Assembly: GCA_945861365.1 (NCBI GenBank)
Contig: CAMAUH010000064.1
Coordinates: 1-12,508, forward strand
Reading direction: 5' to 3'
Origin: Candidatus Kuenenia stuttgartensis
GTDB lineage: Bacteria > Planctomycetota > UBA1135 > UBA2386
Length of the DNA stretch: 12,508 nucleotides
Shown: in pieces, positions 1 to 6,938 of the stretch
How the letters are laid out: every line of letters starts with the position of its first letter
How positions within the stretch are numbered: position 1 is the stretch's first letter
Translations under genes and position numbers: made by a program
Notes under the pieces: model-generated
Told to the model about the DNA's origin: nothing
What the model saw: the letters and a program-made list of their open reading frames with translations, nothing else
Database searches by the model: none

Positions 1-537
1 CTCGTCCCACAGGCTGACGAACACGTTCTTGCTCTCGACCAGCGGGATCGTCAGCTTGAAGAACTCGCGCAAGCGCCAGTTGGTCTCGCCGTCGCCGGTC
101 AGGAAGCGCTCTTCGAGGCGATTGCGCCACTGGAAGCCGCAGCCGAGCACCGGCGTGGTCCACGTCGTCTGCTGCCAGAAGCGGTCCTCGTTGAACGGCG
201 GGTTGACGGCGTTGGGCGTCGCCGTGGTCGGATCGTTGAAGATGAACGCATACCCGGCCCACAGCGTGAAGCTGTCGGTCAGCTTGTAGCCCACGCCCGG
301 ACGGAGCAGGAACTGGTCGAGGCGGTGGCCGTCGTCGAGCTGGCGATCCTGCACGTCGAGCCACCAGCGCCACTTCGTCAGCGACGGCTCGAGAAAGCTC
401 AGGCTGCCCTGGCCGAAGTAGCCCAGCCAGTAGCCGTGGTCCTCGGTGTTGTCACGGTCCTGGGCCGCGAGCGGCGCTGCGAGCGCGCACAGCAGGGCGG
501 TGGAGGCGAGCCAAGCCAAAGGTCGTGCGAGGTTCAT
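1..537 (-). CDS. DUF2490-like exported protein (3' end cut off)
   Basis: The reverse strand is open from an ATG at 537 to the window edge, giving 179 residues with no stop, so the C-terminus is missing. Residues 1-25 look like a Sec signal peptide: a short Arg-containing start, a hydrophobic Leu/Ala core, and a probable cleavage after the LAA at 23-25. Cys17 is preceded by Leu-Leu, so this is not a good lipobox. The mature part is rich in aromatic residues and alternating patterns (YWLGYFGQG at 36-44, LLRPGVGYKLTDSFTLWAGY at 77-96, NRLEERF at 139-145). This matches my memory of DUF2490, a family predicted to form an outer-membrane beta-barrel; its function is not known. An in-frame ATG at 546 has a slightly better upstream GGA and could be the true start, adding three residues. 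It diverges from the crotonase gene across about 95 bases. Confidence 0.75.
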   Translation of the reverse strand, partial: MNLARPLAWLASTALLCALAAPLAAQDRDNTEDHGYWLGYFGQGSLSFLEPSLTKWRWWLDVQDRQLDDGHRLDQFLLRPGVGYKLTDSFTLWAGYAFIFNDPTTATPNAVNPPFNEDRFWQQTTWTTPVLGCGFQWRNRLEERFLTGDGETNWRLREFFKLTIPLVESKNVFVSLWDE

Positions 538-581
538 GGCGTGCATGCTGGTCCGCACCGCGGCCACATTCGAATCAAAAG

Positions 582-605
582 GACGTCGAGGGTGACGTCG
601 AGCGT
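582..605. repeat. Tandem 12-base repeat in divergent spacer
   Basis: GACGTCGAGGGT (582-593) is followed at once by GACGTCGAGCGT (594-605), a tandem pair with one mismatch. Each unit begins with the palindrome GACGTC. The pair lies in the spacer between the two divergent genes, 27 bases before the crotonase ATG. A binding site for a regulator is possible, but in DNA this GC-rich chance is a fair alternative. Confidence 0.35.
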
Positions 606-632
606 GGGCGCTGGCCGCGCTACAACGCCGCG

Positions 633-1403
633 ATGACCACCGAGCGCGCTTTCGTCCGCGTCGACCACGACGGTCCTGTCGCGATCTTGACGTTCGACCG
701 CCCCGAAGCCCGCAACGCCTGGAACGACGCGATGTGCGAACAGTTCGCGGCCGCCTTGGGCAGCCTCGACCGCGACGACACCATTCGCTGCTTGGTGCTG
801 ACCGGGGCCGGCAGCGCGTTCCACGCCGGCGGCGACGTGAAGTTGATGCGCGAGCGTTCGGGCATGTTCGCCGGCGATGCGGCGGAACTGCGGCAGCGCT
901 ACCAGCGCGGCATCCAGGCGGTGCCGCGCGCGATCGCCGAGTTCGGCAAGCCGCTGCTGGCCGCAATCAATGGCGCGGCGATCGGTGCCGGCCTCGACCT
1001 CGCCTGCATGTGCGACCTGCGCCTCGCGGCGCGCGGAGCACAGCTCGGCTCGACGTTCTGCAAGATCGGCCTCGTGCCCGGCGACGGCGGTGCGTTCTTC
1101 CTGGCCCGCGTGGTCGGCTTCCCGCGCGCGCTCGAGCTGATGCTGACGGCGCGGCTCGTCGACGCCGACGAAGCGCTGCGCCTCGGGCTGGTGCACGACG
1201 TCGTGGCGCCGGAACAGCTGCTCGCCGCCGCGCGCGCGAAAGCGCTGCAGATCGCCGCGCATCCACCGCACGCGGTCGCGCTGACGAAGCGAGCCGCCTA
1301 CCGCAGCTGGAACGTGGACCAGGCGCAAGCCCTCGAACTGGCGGCGACCTACCAGGGCATCGCGCAGACGCATCCGGATCATCTGCGGGCGTTGGGCTCA
1401 TGA
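633..1403 (+). CDS. Crotonase-fold enoyl-CoA hydratase/isomerase family protein
   Basis: This is a 256-residue single-domain crotonase, the usual length for the family. The acyl-CoA and oxyanion-hole elements are visible: FDRPEARNAW at 21-30, FHAGGDVK at 63-70, and AAINGAAIGAGLDLACMCDLR at 110-130 (given as positions plus key Gly113 and Gly118). The two Glu residues that hydratases use are not conserved: the GxE position is Asp122 (GLDL), and the LPE position is Phe142 (STFCKIG). An Asp at 151 (VPGDGG) lies near where isomerases such as PaaG place an acidic residue, but it is one position off. I therefore call the fold confidently and the reaction only as a CoA-thioester hydratase/isomerase type. 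The reading frame extends upstream to 525, but that would overlap the divergent gene's start, and homology begins at the ATG at 633. No clear ribosome binding site precedes it. The last codons overlap the next gene by ATGA at 1400-1403. Confidence 0.9.
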   Translation: MTTERAFVRVDHDGPVAILTFDRPEARNAWNDAMCEQFAAALGSLDRDDTIRCLVLTGAGSAFHAGGDVKLMRERSGMFAGDAAELRQRYQRGIQAVPRAIAEFGKPLLAAINGAAIGAGLDLACMCDLRLAARGAQLGSTFCKIGLVPGDGGAFFLARVVGFPRALELMLTARLVDADEALRLGLVHDVVAPEQLLAAARAKALQIAAHPPHAVALTKRAAYRSWNVDQAQALELAATYQGIAQTHPDHLRALGS

Positions 1404-2044
1404 CCGCGACGCGCCTCGTGCACACGGCGGACGCGCTGCAGTGGCTGCGCGAGCACCCGCTGGCCGACGATGCCGCGATCGTCACGTCGCTGCCGGACGC
1501 GGTGGAGTTCTCGCACAAGGACACGGAACGCTGGCGAACGTGGTTCCTCGACGCCGCGGAGCTCGTGCTGCGTAGCACGCCGGCGAAGTCGGCGTGCGTG
1601 TTCTTCCAGACCGACGTGAAGTGCTCTGGGGTGTGGATCGACAAGGCGTTCCTGGTGCAGCAGGCGGCGGCAGCCGCGGGCTGCGCGCTGCTGTGGCACA
1701 AGGTGGTGTGCCGCGCACCGGCCGGGCAGGCGACGTTCGGGCGCCCGGGCTACGCGCACCTGCTGTGCTTCTCGCGCGAGCTGCGCGATCCGATCGAGGC
1801 GGCGGTCGCGGATGTGTTGCCGGAACTCGGCGGGCAGGCGTGGGCGCGCGGCATGGGGGTCGACGCCGCGCGCATGGCGGTGGCGTGGCTGCGCGACCGG
1901 GCCGGCGCGCACACGATCGTGGCGCCGTTCTGCGGCGTCGGCACCGCGCTGGCGGTCGCCAACGAACTCGGCATGGCTGCGATCGGCATCGAGCGCAACG
2001 CGAACCGCGCCGAGCAGGCGCGCACGCTGCAGCTCGACCACTGA
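1400..2044 (+). CDS. Compact SAM-dependent methyltransferase-like protein
   Basis: This 214-residue protein starts at the ATG inside the crotonase stop (ATGA), so the two are translationally coupled. The C-terminal stretch APFCGVGTALAVANELG (175-191), followed by AIGIERN (194-200), looks like the SAM-binding motif I of N4/N6 amino-methylases (DPFxGxGTT...GxxxIGIE). The N-terminal AIVTSLPDAVEF (26-37) sits where such enzymes carry the catalytic TSPPY/DPPY motif, but here reads TSLPD. RPGYAHLLCFSREL (115-128) resembles the strand containing 'HE-hhhF' in the same family. The order, catalytic motif before SAM motif, is that of beta-class DNA methylases, yet there is no room for a separate target-recognition domain and no restriction partner. 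The substrate could be nucleic acid or something else, and I cannot tell which. It ends two bases before the convergent permease gene's stop. Confidence 0.7.
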   Translation: MTATRLVHTADALQWLREHPLADDAAIVTSLPDAVEFSHKDTERWRTWFLDAAELVLRSTPAKSACVFFQTDVKCSGVWIDKAFLVQQAAAAAGCALLWHKVVCRAPAGQATFGRPGYAHLLCFSRELRDPIEAAVADVLPELGGQAWARGMGVDAARMAVAWLRDRAGAHTIVAPFCGVGTALAVANELGMAAIGIERNANRAEQARTLQLDH

Positions 2045-2046
2045 CC

Positions 2047-3297
2047 CTACTCGAAGCGCAACGCCTCGACCGGATCCAGGCTCGCGGCCTTCCACGCCGG
2101 CCAGATGCCGAAGAACAACCCGACGCTCGCCGAACCCGCGAACGCGAACACGCGCGCCCACATCGGCGTCGCCGCCGCCAGCTGCGGCAGCACCAGCCCC
2201 ACCAGCCACAGCAGCCCTTCCGCGACCACGAGACCCGCGACGCCGCCGATCGTGCACAGCACCATCGCCTCGACCAGGAACTGGCCGAGGATGTCGATGC
2301 GCCGCGCGCCGACCGCCTTGCGCACGCCGATCTCGCGCGTCCGTTCCTTCACCGACACCAGCATGATGTTCATCACGCCGACACCGCCGACCAGGAAGCC
2401 GACCGTCGACAGCAGGAACATCACCGCCAGCACCGCGAACACGATGTCGTCGAACGACGCGATCAGCGTGTCGGCGGTGCCGAGTTCGAAGTTGTTGTCC
2501 TCGTTCCAGCGCACGCGCCGCTGCTTGCGCAGGATCTGCGTGACCTCGTCGGTCGCGACCGCGAGCTGCCCGCTCCTGCTGCGCACGGCGAGGAAGTGGT
2601 CGTCCTCGCCCGGATAGAAGCGCCGCAGCGTCCAGTACGGCGTCAGGAACAGCAGGTCCTCCTGGTTCTGCCCGCCGAACGGGCCGGCCTTGCGCTTCTC
2701 GAGCGTGCCGATCACCGAGTACTTGCGGCCGGCGACCTGGACCTCCTTGCCGACCGCACCGCCGTTGGGGAACAGCGCTTCGGCGACCGCGTGGCCGAGC
2801 ACCACGACCGGCACGCGATGCTCGTTCTCCTGGTCGGTGAAGAAGCGGCCGTCCTCGAGCACGCGGTTGGCGACCTCGACGTCCTCGGGGAACACGCCGC
2901 GCAGCTTCGGCGCGTCGACGATCTCCCGGCCATGGCTGGCGCGCTGGCCGAACGTCTTCGCCTCGATGCCGGCGGTCGCGAACTCGACGTTCGGACAATA
3001 CGAGCGCACCGCGGCGGCGTCCTCGAGGCGCAGCGGCCGGCGTGCGCGCACTTCGCGCGAGGCCGGGCCGAGCTGCACGAACGGGAAGCGGTAGACGTAG
3101 ATGTTGTTGGTGCCGAACTGCTCGACCTGGTCGACGACCGTCTGGCGGAAGCCGTTCAGCACCGACGCGACGGTGACGACCAGCAGCACGCCGATGAAGA
3201 TGCCGAGCACGGTCAGGAACGACCGGAAGCGGTTGGCGAGCAGCGTCTCGAAGGCGAGGCGCACGTTCTCGACGGTGGCGGTGAAGCGGCGCGGCAT
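2047..3297 (-). CDS. MacB-like ABC transporter permease (second copy)
   Basis: The product is 416 residues long. It has the MacB/FtsX layout: a cytoplasmic amphipathic start, TM1 about 26-48, a large periplasmic core domain about 50-280, then TM2 about 284-308, TM3 about 338-368 and TM4 about 380-400. The family hallmark MNIMLVSVKERTREIGVRKA begins at 309. The C-terminus is a WPAWKAASLDPVEALRFE-type tail, as usual for the family. Unlike classical MacB, it has no fused ATPase; the ATPase is a separate gene in the same operon. The ATG at 3297 follows a good ribosome site (GGAG) that lies in the end of the preceding permease gene, two bases after its stop. It is the last gene of the operon and converges on the methyltransferase-like gene. 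It probably forms a heterodimer with the upstream permease (inference). Confidence 0.92.
   Translation of the reverse strand: MPRRFTATVENVRLAFETLLANRFRSFLTVLGIFIGVLLVVTVASVLNGFRQTVVDQVEQFGTNNIYVYRFPFVQLGPASREVRARRPLRLEDAAAVRSYCPNVEFATAGIEAKTFGQRASHGREIVDAPKLRGVFPEDVEVANRVLEDGRFFTDQENEHRVPVVVLGHAVAEALFPNGGAVGKEVQVAGRKYSVIGTLEKRKAGPFGGQNQEDLLFLTPYWTLRRFYPGEDDHFLAVRSRSGQLAVATDEVTQILRKQRRVRWNEDNNFELGTADTLIASFDDIVFAVLAVMFLLSTVGFLVGGVGVMNIMLVSVKERTREIGVRKAVGARRIDILGQFLVEAMVLCTIGGVAGLVVAEGLLWLVGLVLPQLAAATPMWARVFAFAGSASVGLFFGIWPAWKAASLDPVEALRFE
2301..2346 (-). repeat. 46-base direct repeat, copy 1 (permease 2)
   Basis: Positions 2301-2346 are identical base for base to 3551-3596 in the other permease gene, and a second identical block follows nearby (2354-2373 and 3604-3623). 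The repeat encodes the conserved ERTREIGVRKAVGAR segment. Protein constraint explains the shared residues, but not fully the identical synonymous positions. Confidence 0.85.
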
Positions 3298-3299
3298 GG

Positions 3300-4520
3300 T
3301 CACTCCGTGCGCAGCGCTTCGATCGGGTCGAGGCGCGCGGCGCGCCGCGCCGGGTGGATGCCGAAGAACACGCCGATGCCGGCGCAGATCAGGAACGCGA
3401 CCGGCGGCGCCCACGACGGGAAGCGCGCGGGCAGCGGCGTGTAGGCCGCGAGCAGTTCGGACAGGCCCCACGCGATCGCCACGCCGATCAGCCCGCCGAC
3501 GCACGACAGCAGCACCGCCTCGACCAGGAACTGCAGCACGATGTCGCGCTGCCGCGCGCCGACCGCCTTGCGCACGCCGATCTCGCGCGTCCGTTCGACG
3601 ACGGACACCAGCATGATGTTCATGATCACGACGCCGCCGACCACCAGCGAGATGCCGACGACGAACAGCGCGATGCTGAAGATCGTCGCGGTCAGGCTGC
3701 GCCACAGCGTGTTGATGCCCTCGGCGGTCAGGAACGTGAAGTCGTCGTCGTCGGCCGGCTCGAGGTGATGGCGCGCGCGCAGCACCGTGCGCACCTCGTC
3801 CATCGTCGTCTCCATGTCCTCGGGAACGGCGGCCTGCACGCTGATGTTGATCGAGCGCCGGGTGCCGAACAGCTTGCGGTGCAGGCTGAACGGGATCTTG
3901 ACGAAGTTGTCCTGCGAGAAGCCGAGGATCGAGCCCTTCTTCGCCGCGACGCCGACGATGCGCAGGTCGCGCCCCTTGATGCGCAGGTCCTTGCCGACCG
4001 GGTCGATGCCCGGGAACAGCCGTTCGACGATGTCGTTGCCGACGAACACCACCGGTGCGGAGCCGTCCTCTTCGTGCTGGGCGAGGATGCGGCCATCGGC
4101 GACCTCGAACGGTTCGATCTCGAGGATGCCTGGCGTGATGCCACCGACGTCGACGTCGCGGATCTCGTTGGTGCCGCGCTTGATGTCGATCGTCGCGTGC
4201 GTCTCCCACGCCACCGCGGACGCACTCGGGCACCGTTCGATGATCGCGCGGCCGTCGGCCGGCAGCAGCTTGCGGTTGCGGCGGATGGCCGCGAGGAACG
4301 CTTCGCGGTTGGTGATCAGGCCGACCCGCTGCACGGTGAACACGCCCTTGCCCAGGTTCGACAGCTTCTCGCTGACGTAGCTGTTGAGGCCCTGGATCAC
4401 CGCCGCCGTCGAGATGATCGCGGCGATGCCGATGATGACGCCGAGCAGCGTCAGGAACGAGCGCAGCCGGTTGGCCCAGATCGACTCGAGCGCGAGCCGG
4501 AACCCCTCGACGAAGTTCAC
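3300..4520 (-). CDS. MacB-like ABC transporter permease (first copy)
   Basis: This 406-residue product has the same MacB/FtsX architecture as its downstream neighbour: TM1 about 21-43, a periplasmic MacB core about 45-270, TM2 about 278-303, TM3 about 330-356 and TM4 about 369-389. The signature block starts at MNIMLVSVVERTREIG (300-315), and the tail ends in ARLDPIEALRTE. The start codon is GTG at 4520, overlapping the TGA of the ATPase gene (GTGA), which ties translation to the ATPase. The periplasmic domains of the two permeases differ strongly, while the membrane and cytoplasmic parts are close. They are therefore paralogues with different periplasmic surfaces rather than a recent duplicate. 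Together with the ATPase and adaptor it should form a tripartite exporter spanning to an outer-membrane channel that is not encoded here. Confidence 0.93.
   Translation of the reverse strand: MNFVEGFRLALESIWANRLRSFLTLLGVIIGIAAIISTAAVIQGLNSYVSEKLSNLGKGVFTVQRVGLITNREAFLAAIRRNRKLLPADGRAIIERCPSASAVAWETHATIDIKRGTNEIRDVDVGGITPGILEIEPFEVADGRILAQHEEDGSAPVVFVGNDIVERLFPGIDPVGKDLRIKGRDLRIVGVAAKKGSILGFSQDNFVKIPFSLHRKLFGTRRSINISVQAAVPEDMETTMDEVRTVLRARHHLEPADDDDFTFLTAEGINTLWRSLTATIFSIALFVVGISLVVGGVVIMNIMLVSVVERTREIGVRKAVGARQRDIVLQFLVEAVLLSCVGGLIGVAIAWGLSELLAAYTPLPARFPSWAPPVAFLICAGIGVFFGIHPARRAARLDPIEALRTE
3551..3596 (-). repeat. 46-base direct repeat, copy 2 (permease 1)
   Basis: This segment is an exact match to 2301-2346. 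Identity ends at 3550/2300 upstream and 3597/2347 downstream. It encodes the cytoplasmic coupling segment after TM2 of the MacB family, the part expected to touch the shared ATPase. Confidence 0.85.
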
Positions 4521-5236
4521 GGCGCGATCGCCTCGGGTCGCTTGCGCAGTTCGTCGCTGGCGATCTGGCCGTCGCGGATCGTCACGATGCGGTGCGCGTG
4601 CTCGGCGATGTCGCGTTCGTGCGTGACGACGACGATCGTGTTGCCGGCGCGATGCAGCGCGTCGAACAGCACCATGATCTCGGCGCTGGTCTTGCTGTCG
4701 AGATTGCCGGTCGGCTCGTCGGCGAGCAGCAGTGCCGGCTTCGTCACCAGCGCGCGGGCGATGCTGACGCGCTGGCGCTGGCCGCCCGACAGCTGGTTCG
4801 GCCGGTGGTCCATGCGCGTGCCGAGATCGACCTGCTGCAGCGCTTCCTCGGCGCGCGCGCGGCGTTCGGCCGGCGGCACGCCACCGTAGATCAGCGGCAG
4901 CTCGACGTTGCGCAGCGCGGTCGCGCGCGCCAGCAGGTTGAAGGTCTGGAAGACGAAGCCGATCGTCTTGTTGCGGATCCGCGCCAGGTCGTCCTGGCCG
5001 AGCTGTGCGACCGGTTGGCCCGACAGCCAGTACTGGCCGCTGCTCGGCGTGTCGAGGCAGCCAATCAGGTTCATCAGCGTCGACTTGCCCGAACCGGACG
5101 GGCCCATGATCGCGACGTACTCGCCGCGCCGGATCACCAGATCGACGCCGCGCAGCGCGTGCACGATGGTCGAGCCCATCGGGAACGAGCGCGTCAGCGC
5201 CTCGGTGCGGATGACTTCGTCGGAGCCAGGAGCCAT
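4517..5236 (-). CDS. ABC transporter ATP-binding protein, LolD/MacB type
   Basis: This is a complete 239-residue nucleotide-binding subunit. It contains Walker A GPSGSGKST (45-53), Q-loop Gln97 in FVFQTFNLL, signature LSGGQRQRVSIARAL (149-163), Walker B LLLADEPTGNLD (169-180) with catalytic Glu174, and switch His206 in VVTHE. The sequence belongs to the MacB/LolD/FtsE branch, which powers mechanotransmission-type export rather than solute import. The ATG at 5236 is preceded by GAGG overlapping the stop of the adaptor gene, with a seven-base gap. Its own stop overlaps the GTG of the first permease gene. One ATPase serving two different permeases implies an asymmetric complex. Confidence 0.96.
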   Translation of the reverse strand: MAPGSDEVIRTEALTRSFPMGSTIVHALRGVDLVIRRGEYVAIMGPSGSGKSTLMNLIGCLDTPSSGQYWLSGQPVAQLGQDDLARIRNKTIGFVFQTFNLLARATALRNVELPLIYGGVPPAERRARAEEALQQVDLGTRMDHRPNQLSGGQRQRVSIARALVTKPALLLADEPTGNLDSKTSAEIMVLFDALHRAGNTIVVVTHERDIAEHAHRIVTIRDGQIASDELRKRPEAIAP

Positions 5237-5243
5237 GCGCGCC

Positions 5244-6704
5244 TCAGCGGGCCGGGGTCGTCGCCATGCGCTTCTCGTCGAGCTCGACGCGATCCCACAC
5301 CTTCAGGGTGCGCAGCGCCTGGAACGGGCCGCTGATCACTTCGTCGCCTTCCTGCAGCCCCGACAGCACCTCGACGTCCATCGTCTCGCCGATGATGCCG
5401 AACGTCGCCGGCACGAAGTGGGCGCGGCCATCGCGCCGCACGAACACGCCCTTCATCTCCTTGCGCTTGGCCCGCTCGGCAGCGGTCAGCGGCGCCTTCT
5501 GTTCCTCGTCGCCCTTCGGCTGGGGCGGCGGCACGTACTTGCCGGCTTCGTCGACCTCGACCTCGCGCGCGGTCTGCGCCTGGAACGGCACGGTCAGCAC
5601 GTTCTGGCGGGTCGCGGTGGTGATCTTCGCCGTCGCCGTGAAGCCGGGACGCAGCTCCGTCGAAGGCGCCGACAGCAGCACCACCACCTTGAACTCCTTG
5701 CCTTCCTGGCTCTGGGTGCTGGTGGACGTGGCCTGGATCGGGCTCATGCCGATCTGCGCGACGGTGCCGGTGAACTTGTTCTCGCGCATCGCATCGACCT
5801 CGACCTCGGCCGGCGCACCCGGCTTGACCTCGACGATGTCGGCTTCGGCGACGCGGATCTCGGCCTCGATCACCGACAGGTCGGCGATCGTCATCAGCGT
5901 CGCGATCGGGTTGCTCTGGATGCCCGGCACGGCGCGCTCGCCCTTCTCGACGTCGAGCTTGGTGATGATGCCGGCCAGCGGCGACTTCAGCAGCGTCTTG
6001 CCGACCATGTCGGACGCCCGCGCGAGCCCCGCTCGCACCGACTCGAGCCGCCGGCACGACGCATCGCGCACCGCCTTGGCGGCATCGACGCGGGTCGTCG
6101 CGGTGTGCAGGCTGGCTTCCGCCTGCTTGATGCGCGCCTCGGTGAACTGCAGCCGCTGGCTGGTCAACCGCGCGTCGGCGGCGGCGACTTCGAACTCCTC
6201 GCTGCCGATCAGGTTCTGGTCGTGCAGCTCCTTCTTGCGCGTGAACGACGCCTGCGACCGGTCGCGCGTCGTGCGCGCCTGTTCGGCCTCGAGCTGCGCG
6301 TTCGCCAGCGCCGTGCGCTCCGCCGACACGTTGGCCTCGGCGGTGGCGACCCCGACCTCGCTGCTGCGCGCATCGGCTTCGGACGCCCCGACCTGGGCCC
6401 GCGCACTGTCCTCTTCGGCCTTCAACTGCCGGTCGTCGATCCGCAGCAGCGGTTGCCCGCGCTCCACCACGGAACCCTCGGTGACGTAGAGCTCGGTGAT
6501 CAGGCCGGCAACCTCGGTCTGGATGTCGACGAACTCCTTGGCGCGGATCTCACCGGTCGCCGACACGATCGACTTCAGGTTCGCCACCCGCTCGACCTTC
6601 GACGTGACGATCTTGGTGGGCGCCTTCGGCTGCAGCGACTTCCACGTGATGGCGCCGCCGATGCCGACGACGAGGAGCAGGACAACGAGGGTCGAACGTT
6701 TCAT
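5244..6704 (-). CDS. MacA-like periplasmic adaptor (membrane fusion protein)
   Basis: This 486-residue protein is the first gene of the export operon. An N-terminal membrane anchor spans residues 5-20. Half-motifs of the lipoyl/barrel-sandwich domain are at about 59-90 (VAGLITELYVTEGSVV...GQPLLRID) and 236-262 (KSPLAGIITKLDVEKGERA). Between them is a long Ala/Glu/Arg-rich helical hairpin (about 91-235) that should form the coiled coil docking onto an outer-membrane channel. The beta-barrel and membrane-proximal domains follow (about 270-480). A charged, proline-containing insert (about 381-420, PPPQPKGDEEQKAP within it) interrupts the C-terminal part. The longer hairpin fits a MacA/HlyD-type adaptor for an ABC exporter, and the neighbours support this. 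The ATG at 6704 is the natural start because the hydrophobic anchor begins right after it, but no purine-rich ribosome site precedes it. Confidence 0.92.
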   Translation of the reverse strand: MKRSTLVVLLLVVGIGGAITWKSLQPKAPTKIVTSKVERVANLKSIVSATGEIRAKEFVDIQTEVAGLITELYVTEGSVVERGQPLLRIDDRQLKAEEDSARAQVGASEADARSSEVGVATAEANVSAERTALANAQLEAEQARTTRDRSQASFTRKKELHDQNLIGSEEFEVAAADARLTSQRLQFTEARIKQAEASLHTATTRVDAAKAVRDASCRRLESVRAGLARASDMVGKTLLKSPLAGIITKLDVEKGERAVPGIQSNPIATLMTIADLSVIEAEIRVAEADIVEVKPGAPAEVEVDAMRENKFTGTVAQIGMSPIQATSTSTQSQEGKEFKVVVLLSAPSTELRPGFTATAKITTATRQNVLTVPFQAQTAREVEVDEAGKYVPPPQPKGDEEQKAPLTAAERAKRKEMKGVFVRRDGRAHFVPATFGIIGETMDVEVLSGLQEGDEVISGPFQALRTLKVWDRVELDEKRMATTPAR

Positions 6705-6938
6705 CCGGAGGGGGGCAGGGGCGCGCGAGGCCGCACTGTGGCCGAGCGTTCAGCAAAACCGCCGCCCGGGATGCAGATCGCACGCCGCGGCGATGGCGGC
6801 GCATGATCGGCGGCGCGGCGCGGGAATCCAGGCCGCATTGCGGGGCCGCGGCTCCAGGTCGCATGCAGCGGCGGGCGTGCGAGTACCTGCATCGACCTCG
6901 TTCGGGCCGAAATCCCGGCCGCCGCCGCTGCCCGGCGC
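6705..6938. other. Spacer between lipase and export operon
   Basis: These 234 bases separate the stop of the patatin gene from the start of the adaptor gene, both on the reverse strand. The spacer should hold the promoter of the export operon, but I could not pick convincing -35/-10 boxes. Visible structure is limited to the imperfect inverted repeat at 6856-6898, a ten-base palindrome CGCCGCGGCG at 6783-6792, and a weak five-base-stem hairpin near 6905-6920. There is no T-tract on either strand, so no clear intrinsic terminator. I see no convincing small gene. Confidence 0.5.
6856..6898. repeat. Imperfect inverted repeat in spacer
   Basis: Left arm AGGTCGCATGCAG (6856-6868) pairs with right arm CTGCATCGACCT (6887-6898). 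The complement is perfect over 12 bases except for one bulged C at 6862, and the loop is 18 bases. It lies about 40 bases past the patatin stop and about 150 bases before the adaptor start. It may be a 3'-end stem-loop of the lipase mRNA or an operator of the export operon. No T-run follows it in either direction. Confidence 0.45.

Noticed and set aside
525..632. Earlier ATG at 525 for the crotonase
   Set aside because: Adds 36 residues without family similarity and overlaps the coding start of the divergent DUF2490-like gene.
2041..2050. Bidirectional terminator between convergent genes
   Set aside because: Only two bases separate the stops; no stem-loop with T-tract is seen.
3298..4233. 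Upstream extension of the second permease through the first
   Set aside because: The frame stays open, but homology starts at the ATG at 3297, with GGAG before it; the upstream part overlaps the first permease in another frame.
3354..4889. 511-codon forward open frame opposite the permease and ATPase genes
   Set aside because: Covers the ends of two clear reverse-strand genes and has Asp/Arg/His-rich shadow composition.
6901..6925. Short GGCCG/CGGCC hairpin near the lipase stop as terminator
   Set aside because: Only five pairs and no T-run; expected often by chance in this composition.
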